Of a stretch of DNA of 64,000 bases, positions 51,901-60,838 are shown piece after piece (positions within the stretch are counted from its first letter, which is position 1; every line of letters begins with the position of its first letter). Source of the stretch: Flavobacterium psychrophilum (GTDB lineage: Bacteria > Bacteroidota > Bacteroidia > Flavobacteriales > Flavobacteriaceae); the NCBI GenBank assembly GCA_945874225.1, contig CAMCFT010000002.1:1-64000 (forward strand). The letters are read 5' to 3'. The translations under genes were made by a program, and so were the position numbers. Under the pieces are notes generated by a model. The model was not told where the DNA came from and searched no databases. It was given only the letters and a program-made list of their open reading frames with translations.

Positions 51901-53674
51901 TACCAGAACCGGAAACTTGGCTACAAGTTATCCAACAGCAAACGCAGGACCAAATTTAAAAGTACTTTTACCTTTGACTTCGACAATAATTGACGGTTCA
52001 GCTAGCACAGAATCGGCTGCGAAAGCATTAACCTATTCTTGGACTCAAAACTACGGCCCAACGGTTGTACAATTTTCGGATGCAACGGCTGTAAATCCAA
52101 CAATAAGCGGATTAGCTGAAGGAACTTATAGTTTAAAATTGACCGTGACCAATACTGACTTGGTCACAGATAGTGACGAATTGTTGATTTTGGTAACTAA
52201 TACAGCAAATGCTTTACCAACAGTTTCATTGATTACGCCAGCCAATAATACAACATTTACCGAAGGAAAACCAGTAAGCATTACTGCCAATGCCAGCGAT
52301 TTTGATGGAACTATTCAACAAGTAGATTTCTATCAGGGAACCACCTTAATAAGTACTGACACTTCAGCTCCTTATGCTGCAACTTGGAATCCAGTTGCCG
52401 CAAATTATACCCTCACGGCAAAAGCAACCGATAATGACGGAGCCGTAAGTACCTCACAAACTGTGAATGTGACTATTGCAACAGCTATGGTTTGTATTGA
52501 AACATCCAACGTTGCAACCCAAGGAGCATTTACTATTGGCTATAAATCAACATTTGAAACGGTAGGTGCAAACGTATATATAACCTTTGAATTGTTGGAT
52601 ACAGACAAAGCAGGGGTAATTGCTTATTTGTGGAAACAAACTCCTTTTGGAGAAACGGCTATGACAAATGTTTCAGGAAATATTTTTACTGCAACCGTGA
52701 GTGGACAATCACCTGGAACAACTATTAGTTATGCTGTGAAATTTGCTTATTCAGGTGGAATGGCAGTCACAAAATACATAAGCTATGTGGTAGGAACTAA
52801 TTGCGGAAGTACAAATGATACGCAAGCGCCACTTAATTTTACAGCCAGTATTGGAGCTATCACAGGTTCTTCTATCGAATTATTGTTGAATGCCACAGAC
52901 AATTCTGGTTCAGTTGTTTACAATGTGGCTTATGGCGCAAATACAAGTTCAACATCAAATGCTTCAGGAGTTCAAAAATCTTTTTTAATTACTGCCTTAA
53001 CACCAAATACAAATTATAGCTTTAGCATTTCTGCAAGTGATTTAGCTGGGAACCTAGCTGCTAATAATCCAATTGTGCTTAATGCCACAACAGCTTTAAA
53101 CACGAACACGGAATGTGCCGGTACTGCGTCTGCTGCTCAGCAAGGTACATTCTCAGTAGGTTATAAATATACTTTTCAAACCATTGGAACTGATGTTAAA
53201 ATCACATTTGAACTGCTGGATGACAAAACGAGCGTAATTGCTTATTTATGGAAACAAACTCCATTTGTAGAAACGGCTATGACAAGTGTTTCAGGAAAAA
53301 TTTTCACAAAAACTATTACAGGACTAACTCTAGGTTCTACAATTAGTTATGCAGTTAAATTTGCTTTTGAAGGCGGATTGGCAGTAACGAAATATTATAC
53401 ATATACAGTAGGAAACGCCTGTTCATTGGGAGTAGAAACTGTATCCAAAGCGAAAAATATTTTCTATCCAAATCCTGTTCAGAACACCTTGTTTCTTGAA
53501 TTGACAGACTACAAAAACCGAATTTTCCTAACTGATGTATTGGGTCGTAAATTGATTGATACTAATGTGCCTTCCGCTTATAGTTTGGATATGAGTTCCT
53601 TCAAAAACGGAATCTATTTTTTAAGAGTTGAAAACACGAATGGTATCCAACAACAAAAAATCATCAAGGAATAA
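48902..53674 (+). CDS. Multimodular GH81 endo-beta-1,3-glucanase, T9SS-secreted
   Basis: A 1,590-residue secreted enzyme with a signal peptide ending at SAQ (about 29). GH81 catalytic region about 50-700: SDWWSFLVKNG, the Asp in GLNDKQFHWGYF (about 446) and the glutamates in CWVDGFANNPQGNNQESSSE (about 521-525). It is followed by an Ig-like domain (about 755-840), a CBM6-like domain (848-1003), a PKD domain (about 1012-1100), an Ig-like domain (1103-1195), two copies of a 105-residue module (1197-1302 and 1404-1510) with an FN3-like domain between them, and a type A sorting domain (1515-1590, FYPNPVQNTLFLEL). It would make the first cuts in insoluble or long beta-1,3-glucan outside the cell. 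Confidence 0.93.
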   Translation: MKKEIFRSCTLGSFIFLITILFTTITSAQFVTVGSGSYRTTFPGTDSAGRNSFPSGTPYLTGAAVGKPVPTSDWWSFLVKNGTASNLFNYPYTMKTTANGLVVSYIPSGVIDDLIPFVVGVTGMNAANTKVSDYSDWTVTMDWSDATHNFQATSGVGMPFLYFTKKSTDVAQVTINSGTVVISNEMLVCTNVKNGADFAVYAPVGSTWTKTGAVYTSTLNGQNYWSMAFIPLTATNVATVANEYKKYAYVFPVKATATYTYNEATSVMHTDFNVETVVKEGTETNMLLGLLPHQWAHLAPGSPVPDKYSYAIIRGEMKTMAGNSFSVENTFHGILPTLPYVDNYSSGFTPTALTEKIASLENSTMATWTDSYNEGQVFNQLMQTARVANEMGNIVSRDKMLATIKTRLENWFKAENGEVAFLFYYNSTWSSAIGYPAGYGQDSGLNDKQFHWGYFIQAAAFVEQFSPGWAAQWGGMVNLIVRDAAAYDRTDTMFPYLRNFNPYGGHCWVDGFANNPQGNNQESSSESMVFNAALIQWGEASGNKTIRDLGIYLYTTEQTGIEEYYMDTHERNFPPSQTKSLVSRVWGNSIDNGTFWTADIAASYGIELYPIQGGSLYLGQDTAYVTKLWNEIEANTGILTNEVNANLWHDIMWEYLAFIDPPKAIGLYNSFPNREIKFGISDAQTYHWLHAMNALGRVSPTITANCPTATAFTQNGQTNYVAQNYSGSPITVTFSTGYQLNVPARKMVSSLDSQITGVITSSFTQAYVNGSVKLDVVVSNGTPIKVEFMDGTTSLGIVTTAPFTWDAANLALGMHSFYAKVYEDAVKFNVSNSADVQVGNQLPFGGASWAIPGIIEAGKFDTFEGGKGQNIAYFDTTTANLGDYRLDEQVDSKTSVAEGATVGNIATNEWTEYTVNVAEPGGLYSFAFRYASGNAAGGGPFHLELDGKNISTNITVPSTSTTSWDIWATKTVTNIPLTPGEHILRVAFSAGEFNLAKMTFTRTGNLATSYPTANAGPNLKVLLPLTSTIIDGSASTESAAKALTYSWTQNYGPTVVQFSDATAVNPTISGLAEGTYSLKLTVTNTDLVTDSDELLILVTNTANALPTVSLITPANNTTFTEGKPVSITANASDFDGTIQQVDFYQGTTLISTDTSAPYAATWNPVAANYTLTAKATDNDGAVSTSQTVNVTIATAMVCIETSNVATQGAFTIGYKSTFETVGANVYITFELLDTDKAGVIAYLWKQTPFGETAMTNVSGNIFTATVSGQSPGTTISYAVKFAYSGGMAVTKYISYVVGTNCGSTNDTQAPLNFTASIGAITGSSIELLLNATDNSGSVVYNVAYGANTSSTSNASGVQKSFLITALTPNTNYSFSISASDLAGNLAANNPIVLNATTALNTNTECAGTASAAQQGTFSVGYKYTFQTIGTDVKITFELLDDKTSVIAYLWKQTPFVETAMTSVSGKIFTKTITGLTLGSTISYAVKFAFEGGLAVTKYYTYTVGNACSLGVETVSKAKNIFYPNPVQNTLFLELTDYKNRIFLTDVLGRKLIDTNVPSAYSLDMSSFKNGIYFLRVENTNGIQQQKIIKE
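52490..52809 (+). repeat. Module copy A within GH81 protein
   Basis: Encodes about residues 1197-1302 (TQGAFTIGYKSTFETVGANV onward). It is clearly duplicated at 53113-53430, sharing long identical stretches such as GTAATTGCTTATTTRTGGAA at DNA level. The protein pattern (AYLWKQTPF.ETAMT.VSG.IF) resembles a beta-glucan-binding module, possibly CBM56-like. Confidence 0.75.
53113..53430 (+). repeat. Module copy B within GH81 protein
   Basis: The second copy (about residues 1404-1510). It is separated from copy A by an FN3-like domain and followed directly by the T9SS sorting domain. High DNA identity to copy A suggests a recent internal duplication or ongoing gene conversion. Confidence 0.75.
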
Positions 53675-53694
53675 AATCCTTAACTAGTAAAACT

Positions 53695-53728
53695 AAAAGT
53701 GCATCATTTTCGAATGGTGCACTTTTTT
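53695..53728 (+). terminator. Terminator of the GH81 gene
   Basis: A 14-bp stem (AAAAGTGCATCATT / AATGGTGCACTTTT, one G-T pair) closed by a TTCG tetraloop and followed by T residues, 21 bases after the stop codon. Confidence 0.88.
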
Positions 53729-53813
53729 TATTCCCTTTAATCAATAAAAATAAACAATTTCCAAAATAAAAATTTGGGATTCCCCCAATACCAATTCTAA
53801 TTTTAAAATTGAT

Positions 53814-53821
53814 TACTTTTG
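53814..53821 (+). promoter_or_regulatory. -7 box of uvrA
   Basis: TACTTTTG matches TAnnTTTG, 18 bases before the ATG. No SOS-type operator was recognised nearby. Confidence 0.5.
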
Positions 53822-53839
53822 TGAAAATTCGGTTTTCAA

Positions 53840-56647
53840 ATGCAAATTGACCTTTCTACATTAGATCCAAAGAAGAATATAATCATCAAAGGAGCGCAGG
53901 TTCACAATCTAAAAAATGTGGATGTCGCGATTCCCAGAAATAAATTAGTGGTGATTACCGGACTTTCGGGTTCCGGAAAATCAAGCCTGGCTTTCGACAC
54001 TTTATACGCCGAAGGACAAAGACGTTATGTGGAAAGTTTATCCTCGTATGCACGCCAATTTTTAGGGCGTTTGGATAAACCAAAAGTGGAATACATCAAA
54101 GGAATTGCACCTGCAATCGCCATTGAGCAAAAAGTAAATACGACCAATGCCCGTTCTACAGTAGGAACTTCTACCGAAATTTACGATTATATCAAATTAT
54201 TATTTGCTCGAGTAGGCAGAACATTTTCGCCGGTTTCTGGACAAGAAGTCAAAAAAAATACGGTTTCGGATGTGATCACTGACGTGAAAAAATTTGGAAT
54301 TGACAGCAAATGGTTGCTCCTCGCTCCTATTCATTTGGAACACGGACGAGCTTTGGAAGACAAATTAAAAGCCTTGCTCAATCAAGGATTTTCAAGAATA
54401 TTAGTCAACAATGAAACCATTCGTCTCGATGACTTCTCGTCTCCGCTCGAAGTGACGAACGGACATACATTAGACAATAAAGACATTCTTCTTATCATTG
54501 ACCGAATCGTGGTCAAAGATGAAGAGGAATTTTATAATCGCCTTTCGGATGCTGTTCAAACTGCTTTTTATGAAGGCAAAGGAATTTGTTATTTGCAGGA
54601 ATTAAATACCAACGTACGCTATTCGTACAGCAATAATTTCGAACTGGACGGCATTACGTTCTTGGAACCCAATGTTCATTTGTTCAGTTTTAACAATCCG
54701 TATGGTGCTTGTCCGGTTTGTGAAGGTTACGGAAATATCATAGGAATCGATGAAGAATTAGTGATTCCTAATACTTCCTTATCAATATATGAAAACGCCA
54801 TTTTTCCTTGGCGTGGCGAAAGTATGGGTTGGTTTCGGGACGAATTGGTAAACAATGCTTACAAGTTTGATTTCCCTATTCACAAACCTTTTTTCGAACT
54901 TTCGGAAACGCAAAAAGAGTTGGTTTGGACAGGAAATAGCTATTTTCAAGGTTTGAATCGTTTCTTCAAAGAATTGGAAGACAAAAATTATAAAATCCAA
55001 AATCGCGTGATGCTTTCGCGTTATCGTGGCAAAACTAAATGCCATTCCTGTAAAGGAAAACGCTTGCGAATAGAAGCTTCTTACGTTAAAATCAATTCGA
55101 AAACCGTATCGGATTTGGTCGATTTACCAATCAAACATTTGGTTACTTTTTTCGAAAAAATCGATTTGGATGTCTATGAAAAACAAATCGCCAAACGATT
55201 ATTATTGGAAATCAACAACCGCTTGGCATTTTTGACCGAAGTTGGGTTAGATTATTTGACATTAAATAGAAACTCAGCAACACTTTCGGGTGGCGAATCA
55301 CAACGCATCAACTTGGCGACTTCACTAGGAAGCAGTTTGGTGGGTTCGATGTATATTCTGGATGAACCCAGTATTGGTTTACACCCAAAAGACACAGAAC
55401 GTTTAATCAAAGTTCTAAAGGATTTGCGTAATTTAGGTAATACCGTTATCGTGGTCGAACACGATGAAGACATTATGAAAGCTGCTGATATGATTATTGA
55501 TATTGGTCCAGAAGCAGGAACTTTTGGTGGCGAATTAGTCGCTCAGGGCACTTTTGAGGAAATCTTAAAATCAACTTCCTTGACGGCAAAATACCTCAAT
55601 GGGGAACTGGAAATTAAAACACCTCGAATTCGCAGAAAGTGGAACAATTATATTGAAATTCTCGGAGCCAGAGAGAATAATTTACAAAATATAGACGTCA
55701 AATTTCCTTTGGAATGCCTGACCGTAATTACCGGAGTTTCCGGAAGCGGAAAAAGCACCTTGGTTAAAAAAATCCTGTTTCCTGCAATGCAGAAAAAACT
55801 GGATGGCGTTGGTGAAAAAGCGGGACAATTTACCGAAATGCGTGGCTATTACCACAAAATTCAACACATTGAATACGTAGATCAAAACCCAATTGGAAGA
55901 AGTTCGCGTTCGAATCCAGTGACGTATATCAAAGCCTATGATGATATTCGGGAATTATTTTCCAAAGAAAAACTGTCGAAAATTCGCGGTTATCAAGCCA
56001 AACATTTTTCTTTTAACGTGGATGGAGGTCGTTGCGAAACCTGTAAAGGCGAAGGTACTATCAATGTTGAAATGGTTTTTATGGCCGATGTGCAATTGCA
56101 TTGCGAAACCTGCAACGGCAAACGATTCAAGAAAGAAGTTTTGGAAGTTACATTCGACGGCAAGAACATTCACGATATTCTGACGTTGACCATCGATGAT
56201 GCGATTGCGTTTTTTGCTACCAATAAACAAAATAAAATCACTCAGAAACTCCAACCCTTGCAAGATGTAGGTTTGGGATATGTACAATTAGGACAATCCT
56301 CTTCTACCCTTTCAGGCGGTGAAGCACAGCGTATCAAATTGGCTTCGTTCTTAGTCAAAGGTGCCACCAAAGAAAAAGCGCTTTTTGTATTTGACGAACC
56401 TACAACCGGATTGCATTTTCATGACATCAAGAAACTATTGGCTTCGTTTGATGCTCTAATCGATAAAGGGCATTCGATATTGGTAGTGGAACACAATTTG
56501 GACTTGATAAAATGTGCCGACTGGATTATTGATTTAGGCCCTGAAGGTGGCGAAAATGGCGGACAATTACTCGCCGAAGGAACTCCCGAAGATATTATAA
56601 AAAACAAAAAATCAATTACGGGGAAATATTTGAAGGAGAAGTTATAA
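53840..56647 (+). CDS. uvrA: Excinuclease ABC subunit A
   Basis: A 935-residue DNA damage-recognition ATPase. First Walker [13 protein letters not shown] (about 42-53). The first zinc-finger cysteines are in CPVCEGYG and CHSCKGKR. First signature: [19 protein letters not shown]. Second Walker [14 protein letters not shown]. Second zinc finger: [14 protein letters not shown] with CETCNGKR. Second signature: [15 protein letters not shown], and Walker [15 protein letters not shown]. With UvrB it scans DNA for bulky lesions. A second full-type uvrA lies at 62143 and a decayed 3' copy at 59357. The C-terminal end [11 protein letters not shown] is the part shared with that remnant. Confidence 0.97.
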   Translation: MQIDLSTLDPKKNIIIKGAQVHNLKNVDVAIPRNKLVVITGLSGSGKSSLAFDTLYAEGQRRYVESLSSYARQFLGRLDKPKVEYIKGIAPAIAIEQKVNTTNARSTVGTSTEIYDYIKLLFARVGRTFSPVSGQEVKKNTVSDVITDVKKFGIDSKWLLLAPIHLEHGRALEDKLKALLNQGFSRILVNNETIRLDDFSSPLEVTNGHTLDNKDILLIIDRIVVKDEEEFYNRLSDAVQTAFYEGKGICYLQELNTNVRYSYSNNFELDGITFLEPNVHLFSFNNPYGACPVCEGYGNIIGIDEELVIPNTSLSIYENAIFPWRGESMGWFRDELVNNAYKFDFPIHKPFFELSETQKELVWTGNSYFQGLNRFFKELEDKNYKIQNRVMLSRYRGKTKCHSCKGKRLRIEASYVKINSKTVSDLVDLPIKHLVTFFEKIDLDVYEKQIAKRLLLEINNRLAFLTEVGLDYLTLNRNSATLSGGESQRINLATSLGSSLVGSMYILDEPSIGLHPKDTERLIKVLKDLRNLGNTVIVVEHDEDIMKAADMIIDIGPEAGTFGGELVAQGTFEEILKSTSLTAKYLNGELEIKTPRIRRKWNNYIEILGARENNLQNIDVKFPLECLTVITGVSGSGKSTLVKKILFPAMQKKLDGVGEKAGQFTEMRGYYHKIQHIEYVDQNPIGRSSRSNPVTYIKAYDDIRELFSKEKLSKIRGYQAKHFSFNVDGGRCETCKGEGTINVEMVFMADVQLHCETCNGKRFKKEVLEVTFDGKNIHDILTLTIDDAIAFFATNKQNKITQKLQPLQDVGLGYVQLGQSSSTLSGGEAQRIKLASFLVKGATKEKALFVFDEPTTGLHFHDIKKLLASFDALIDKGHSILVVEHNLDLIKCADWIIDLGPEGGENGGQLLAEGTPEDIIKNKKSITGKYLKEKL

Positions 56648-56689
56648 TTCATCCGTTCGAGTAATGGTATTAATTTTATCCTAAAACAT

Positions 56690-56720
56690 AAAAAAACCGA
56701 AATCTGATTTCGGTTTTTTT
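56690..56720. terminator. Bidirectional terminator uvrA / S9 peptidase
   Basis: A 14-bp stem AAAAAACCGAAATC / ATTTCGGTTTTTT-type with a short loop, A-run on one side and T-run on the other, between convergent genes. Confidence 0.85.
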
Positions 56721-56737
56721 ATTCAATAGTATTTAAA

Positions 56738-59146
56738 TTAATTTTTTAAATATTTCTCCAAGAATTGATCTTGTTCCCAAAGCAAATGCAAAATATTCTC
56801 TTTTGCCACGTAACTGTGTGCCTCTTTGGGTAAAATTACCATTCTGGCTGGCGCTCCTAATCCTTTTAAAGCTTGAAAATAACGCTCTGTTTGCAACGTA
56901 AAAGTGCCGGGATTATTATCCGCTTCACCGTGTACTAACAGCATTGGAGTTTTCATTTTATCAGCATTCATAAATGGAGACATCGTGTTGTAAACTTCAG
57001 GAGCTTCCCAATAATTGCGTTGTTCACTTTGAAAACCAAAAGGAGTCAAGGTTCTGTTATAAGCACCACTTCGGGCGATTCCACAAGCAAAAAGATTAGA
57101 ATGTGTCAACAAATTGGCAGTCATAAAAGCACCATAAGAATGACCTCCAATAGCTACTTTTTTCTTGTTGATATACCCCAAAGCGTCTACGGCATTAATT
57201 GCTGCTTCGGCATTGTCGACTAATTGCGTGAGAAAATTGTCGTTAGGTTCTGTAGTTCCTTCGCCAATAATTGGAAATGAAGCATCGTCGAGAACCACAT
57301 ATCCTTTGGTAACCCAATAAACGAACGAACCATAATACGGAAACGTAAATTCATTTGGATTTTGATTGCTTTGACCCGCACTGCTTTTGTCTTTAAATTC
57401 AGATGGATAAGCCCAAATCAACAAGGGTAATTTTTCTTTTTTGACCTTGTCATATCCTTCCGGCAAGTACAAAGTTCCGGATAATTCCACACCGTCTTTT
57501 CGTTTGTATTTAATGACTTCTTTGCTCACATCTTTGATACTTTCAAAAGGATTCTTGAATGCAGTGATTGGTGTAATTTTGTTTTTTTGTTTGATGTTTC
57601 TAAAATAGTAATTTGGATATTCGCTTTTAGACTGAATCTGAACTAAAACAATCCCTTTTTTGAAGTCTTCAATCTCCAATAAATCTTCTTTTTTGTCTTT
57701 GTAAAGCGAAGTATAAATTCGGTTTGATTTTAGTGTTTTCAAATTAAATTCATCAATGAAAGGAAACTGTCCTTCTTTAGTAAAACCTTCTCCTATGCGG
57801 AATGCATTGCCATTTTCGATAGCCAAAACATATTTATTGTATTGGTTTTTCTTGGTTTCAAAATTACCGGGATCTGAATAAATATCTTGTGAATTTCGAT
57901 CCGAAATCACTTTCGGTTTTTGAGTCAAATCAGATGGATTTATCAAGTAAGTTTTTGTATTTCGAGTGTCGTACCATTCGTCAGAAACGATGGCAGCAGT
58001 ATCATTTCCCCAGATGATATCACTAAAGCGTTGGGGTGTTTTTACCAACGAAGTTGATTGACCGTTAAAAGGCGCTTCCCAAAGAAATACTTCATCTCTA
58101 AATTCTACTTTATTAGCTTGATCTCCTTCATCTAATGCCACAACATATGACAGGGTTGCTGGTTTGTCATTTCTCCATGCCATTTCTCTTTTCCCTTTGC
58201 GAACAGCCATAAAACCTTTTGGCATAATTTCATTCAAAGGCACTTCATTTACCGTTTTAATTTCAGCACCATTTTTGTCATAAACGATTGTTTTCATTGG
58301 GAATCTACTCAATGGAACGATGTATGAAAATGGTTTTTGGATAGTGGTTACCATCAAATAATTACCATCCGGAGAGATTTTTTCTCCTGCATACATATCA
58401 GCATTTTTAAATAAAGTTGCTGTTCCGTTCAGGTTCACTTTATACAATTCTGAAGTACTAATATTCTCAAAATTGATTTCATCATTTTTGTTTTTCAACA
58501 TATCTGGATACGTTCGGTTTTGCGATTTTGAACCATCAGCATTAGAGATAATTGGACCTGTAGGCAAATCTTTTTTAGCATCTAATAATGCTACTCTGTT
58601 TTTTGGCAACATTTTTACCAAAATGGTTTCGTTGTCGTTGAACCAACTGAATGGATTGCCCAAATTTGCATTTACAGTTGCTTGAGTTAGTTTAGTTGCT
58701 TTTGCCGAAGCCACATCCAAAACCCAAAGTTCTACACCAGTATTTATCGTATTTGAGAATAAAATCTTCTTGTCATTAGGTGACCATATTATATTACTTA
58801 TTTGAGGATTCGTTGGTAAACCAATAACCTGAATTTCGTTTTTGTCTTGTATTTTTCGTAATTTGAGGTTGATTATGTAGGTAACCGTACTCGAAATATT
58901 GGTTATGGGATTTATTCTTAAACCACCTAATCTCATCTCTTCTTGGTTCAAGTCGTCTAATGTCTTATAGGTATTTCTATAGGACAAAAGCATGTATTCT
59001 TTTTTGGTATCCATTGAAACCGAAGGCGCTCTTTGGTAATCAACCAAATCTAAAATGGTTTTGGATGGTTTTTGATAGCTAAGATTTTCTTGAGCAAGAG
59101 CAGATAAACCTAGACCTAGAAACAATAATGTGATTTTTAATTTCAT
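56738..59146 (-). CDS. S9 family (prolyl oligopeptidase-type) exported peptidase
   Basis: An 802-residue serine peptidase with signal peptide ending near ALAQ (about 18). An N-terminal beta-propeller (about 30-540) covers a C-terminal alpha/beta hydrolase domain. The catalytic Ser is in GGHSYGAFMTANLL (about 667), the Asp in LVHGEADNNPGTF and the His in PKEAHSYVAKE. The domain also carries GVELSGTLYLPEGYD. It resembles the glutamyl-endopeptidase / dipeptidyl-aminopeptidase groups of Bacteroidota. It probably digests peptides in the periplasm. The gene is monocistronic, convergent with uvrA. Confidence 0.92.
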   Translation of the reverse strand: MKLKITLLFLGLGLSALAQENLSYQKPSKTILDLVDYQRAPSVSMDTKKEYMLLSYRNTYKTLDDLNQEEMRLGGLRINPITNISSTVTYIINLKLRKIQDKNEIQVIGLPTNPQISNIIWSPNDKKILFSNTINTGVELWVLDVASAKATKLTQATVNANLGNPFSWFNDNETILVKMLPKNRVALLDAKKDLPTGPIISNADGSKSQNRTYPDMLKNKNDEINFENISTSELYKVNLNGTATLFKNADMYAGEKISPDGNYLMVTTIQKPFSYIVPLSRFPMKTIVYDKNGAEIKTVNEVPLNEIMPKGFMAVRKGKREMAWRNDKPATLSYVVALDEGDQANKVEFRDEVFLWEAPFNGQSTSLVKTPQRFSDIIWGNDTAAIVSDEWYDTRNTKTYLINPSDLTQKPKVISDRNSQDIYSDPGNFETKKNQYNKYVLAIENGNAFRIGEGFTKEGQFPFIDEFNLKTLKSNRIYTSLYKDKKEDLLEIEDFKKGIVLVQIQSKSEYPNYYFRNIKQKNKITPITAFKNPFESIKDVSKEVIKYKRKDGVELSGTLYLPEGYDKVKKEKLPLLIWAYPSEFKDKSSAGQSNQNPNEFTFPYYGSFVYWVTKGYVVLDDASFPIIGEGTTEPNDNFLTQLVDNAEAAINAVDALGYINKKKVAIGGHSYGAFMTANLLTHSNLFACGIARSGAYNRTLTPFGFQSEQRNYWEAPEVYNTMSPFMNADKMKTPMLLVHGEADNNPGTFTLQTERYFQALKGLGAPARMVILPKEAHSYVAKENILHLLWEQDQFLEKYLKN

Positions 59147-59192
59147 GGATAAAATAGTTTGTATTAGTGAAAGTATGTCTTTTATATTTAGT

Positions 59193-59200
59193 CAAAAATA
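59193..59200 (-). promoter_or_regulatory. -7 box of the S9 peptidase gene
   Basis: Minus-strand TATTTTTG matches TAnnTTTG, 46 bases upstream of the ATG. Confidence 0.45.
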
Positions 59201-59356
59201 AACCAATTTTGTTACATTTTATTTTTTTGTTTTTGAAAACTATTTTCTGGACTTTATTGGAGAGACGTTCTTTTATTTGTCTTTAATCCAAATTCGAAAT
59301 ATTCTTACATATTCAGGATTTTATGGCGAAAATCTTCCATTCTCAAATCTAAATAA

Positions 59357-59443
59357 AATGGTAACCAATTACTTGCCGAAGGAACTCCCGAAGAAATCAC
59401 AAAAAAATCTATTACAGAGAAATATTTGAAGGAGAAGAAATGA
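59357..59443 (+). pseudogene. Decayed copy of a uvrA 3' end
   Basis: About 87 bases encode [20 protein letters not shown], followed by EKYLKEKK and a stop. This aligns with the UvrA C-terminus at 56550-56647 ([20 protein letters not shown], then TGKYLKEKL). A stop codon lies just upstream in the same frame, so no protein is made. It marks a past duplication or recombination involving the neighbouring uvrA, with the S9 peptidase gene lying between. Confidence 0.85.
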
Positions 59444-59649
59444 AAATTATTCTTTATACTAAATAGCTCAGCGATGGAGGGATAGAATACTTCGAAAGCT
59501 GCCGCAGAACCTAAATTTATTAATTAAATATAAATTTCATAGATTTACACAAACCAAAAAAATGTAATAATCTAGCAATTGCTAACAGGCGAAGTAAATC
59601 TAATTCAAAAAGTATAGCTTCGAGGAATTAAACCTAATGAGATTAAACT

Positions 59650-60195
59650 ATGATAAAAAAAAGACTTTATATCCTGCTTGCACTGATTACAATATCGTGT
59701 GGCTCTAATATTGATACTAAAAAGGATGTAATTAACAAGGCAACAAAAGATAATCTTACATTAAAACATGTTGATGTTTTACAAGAATCTAATTATTATA
59801 ATGTTATTACAGATTTAGAACAATCAGTAAATTCCTCTAAAGAGGCTTGGAAAAATGCACCAGAACTAAATCAATTGCACAGATTAATAACAATTGATAA
59901 AGTAAGTAGAAAGTTTCTTGAAAAACTAAATGCTGATAACTTTTTGAATGATGATAAAGTTATCGCCTATAGATTTATAAAGACAGATAACTCAAAAAAA
60001 TATTTAGGATATGCCGTAATACTGTTTCATGACCAAAATCAAACTACTCTATTTTATGAGATAAATGAAGTTCCTTATGACTATTTTCCTACTGGTGGTG
60101 TTAAACAATTAATTAACAAAGGACTTGTAACCGAAATTAACAAAATTGAAGCGGAATATAATAAAAATCAACCCGTTAAATTGGATAATAAATAA
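59650..60195 (+). CDS. Small lipoprotein of unknown function
   Basis: A 181-residue lipoprotein; the signal peptide ends with TISC (Cys about 17). The mature part is Lys/Asn/Asp-rich, with a core RFIKTDNSKKYLGYAVILFHDQNQTTLFYEINEVPYDYFPTGG-like beta region (about 108-150) cited here only as position. No family was recognised. It follows a rearranged intergenic region and is convergent with the next gene. Base composition (very AT-rich) is like its surroundings. Confidence 0.75.
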   Translation: MIKKRLYILLALITISCGSNIDTKKDVINKATKDNLTLKHVDVLQESNYYNVITDLEQSVNSSKEAWKNAPELNQLHRLITIDKVSRKFLEKLNADNFLNDDKVIAYRFIKTDNSKKYLGYAVILFHDQNQTTLFYEINEVPYDYFPTGGVKQLINKGLVTEINKIEAEYNKNQPVKLDNK

Positions 60196-60207
60196 GACAC
60201 TTGTTTA

Positions 60208-60729
60208 TCATTTAGTTTTTTCCCCTACAAAATAATCGTTTGAGTTTTTGAATAAGACGTTAAAAGTGGTCAAACTGCCATAAATTCTAGTGATGTATTG
60301 TTGCAAATCAATCTTCTCGGCTTCCTCAAGATTGCTTGCATTAATCTTTTGCTCCATCACTCTAATTCTATCGCGAACCATTGTGATTTTATGAAAAAAA
60401 GTGTCAATTGGCACTTCTTTATTTTGCGTTGCGGTTCCGGGTTCCAGAATAATTTTACCACCTTTCCACTTATCTGCAATGGGAACTATTTGGGAAACAT
60501 CGCTCCATTTTTGCAATAAATTCTTCAAGGATTTTTCGACATCATAAAAACTAACCGAATCTACTTCGCCCTCAACAGCTTCAATAATTTCATAATCGCT
60601 GTCTATGTCGATAGTTTCCAGCCCGTTTTCTATAAAAGTAACCCAATAATGTTTTGAAGTTACATTAGTTACTACTCCCAGTCCAAAATCTGAATGTTTA
60701 ATGCGTGAACCTATTCCTAAAATATTCAT
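60208..60729 (-). CDS. Conserved cytoplasmic protein, CarD/SH3-like N-terminus
   Basis: A 173-residue soluble protein starting MNILGIGSRIKHSDFGLGVV, which resembles the small beta-barrel start of CarD/UvrD-tail-type Tudor domains (G-x-R-V-x-H-x-x-F-G-x-G-x-V). The rest is helical (about 62-160), without catalytic motifs. Whether it binds nucleic acid or RNA polymerase is not shown. The barrel resemblance is to a short motif only and could be coincidental. Confidence 0.72.
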   Translation of the reverse strand: MNILGIGSRIKHSDFGLGVVTNVTSKHYWVTFIENGLETIDIDSDYEIIEAVEGEVDSVSFYDVEKSLKNLLQKWSDVSQIVPIADKWKGGKIILEPGTATQNKEVPIDTFFHKITMVRDRIRVMEQKINASNLEEAEKIDLQQYITRIYGSLTTFNVLFKNSNDYFVGEKTK

Positions 60730-60838
60730 CTCTCTATTTTTTATTCAAATATAAAAATTTAACTTTTCAATGATGCTAACATTTCTCATAAAAAATTAAT
60801 GACTGGACTTTCGAGTATAGGAAAATCCATTGGGTTAA

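Larger units (their letters stand above)
59147..59649. other. Gene-free region with uvrA remnant and palindrome
   Basis: 503 bases between the S9 peptidase and a small lipoprotein gene. It contains the peptidase -7 box, the uvrA 3' remnant at 59357-59443 and the perfect palindrome TAGCAATTGCTA at 59573-59584. A TAGCTCAGCG stretch near 59464 resembles part of a tRNA D-arm, but no tRNA can be folded. The remainder shows no reading frame and looks like rearranged DNA. Confidence 0.5.

Noticed and set aside
59455..59515. tRNA-like stretch (TAGCTCAGCG ... TTCGAAA)
   Set aside because: D-arm and T-loop-like words appear, but no acceptor stem, anticodon stem or correct spacing could be drawn.
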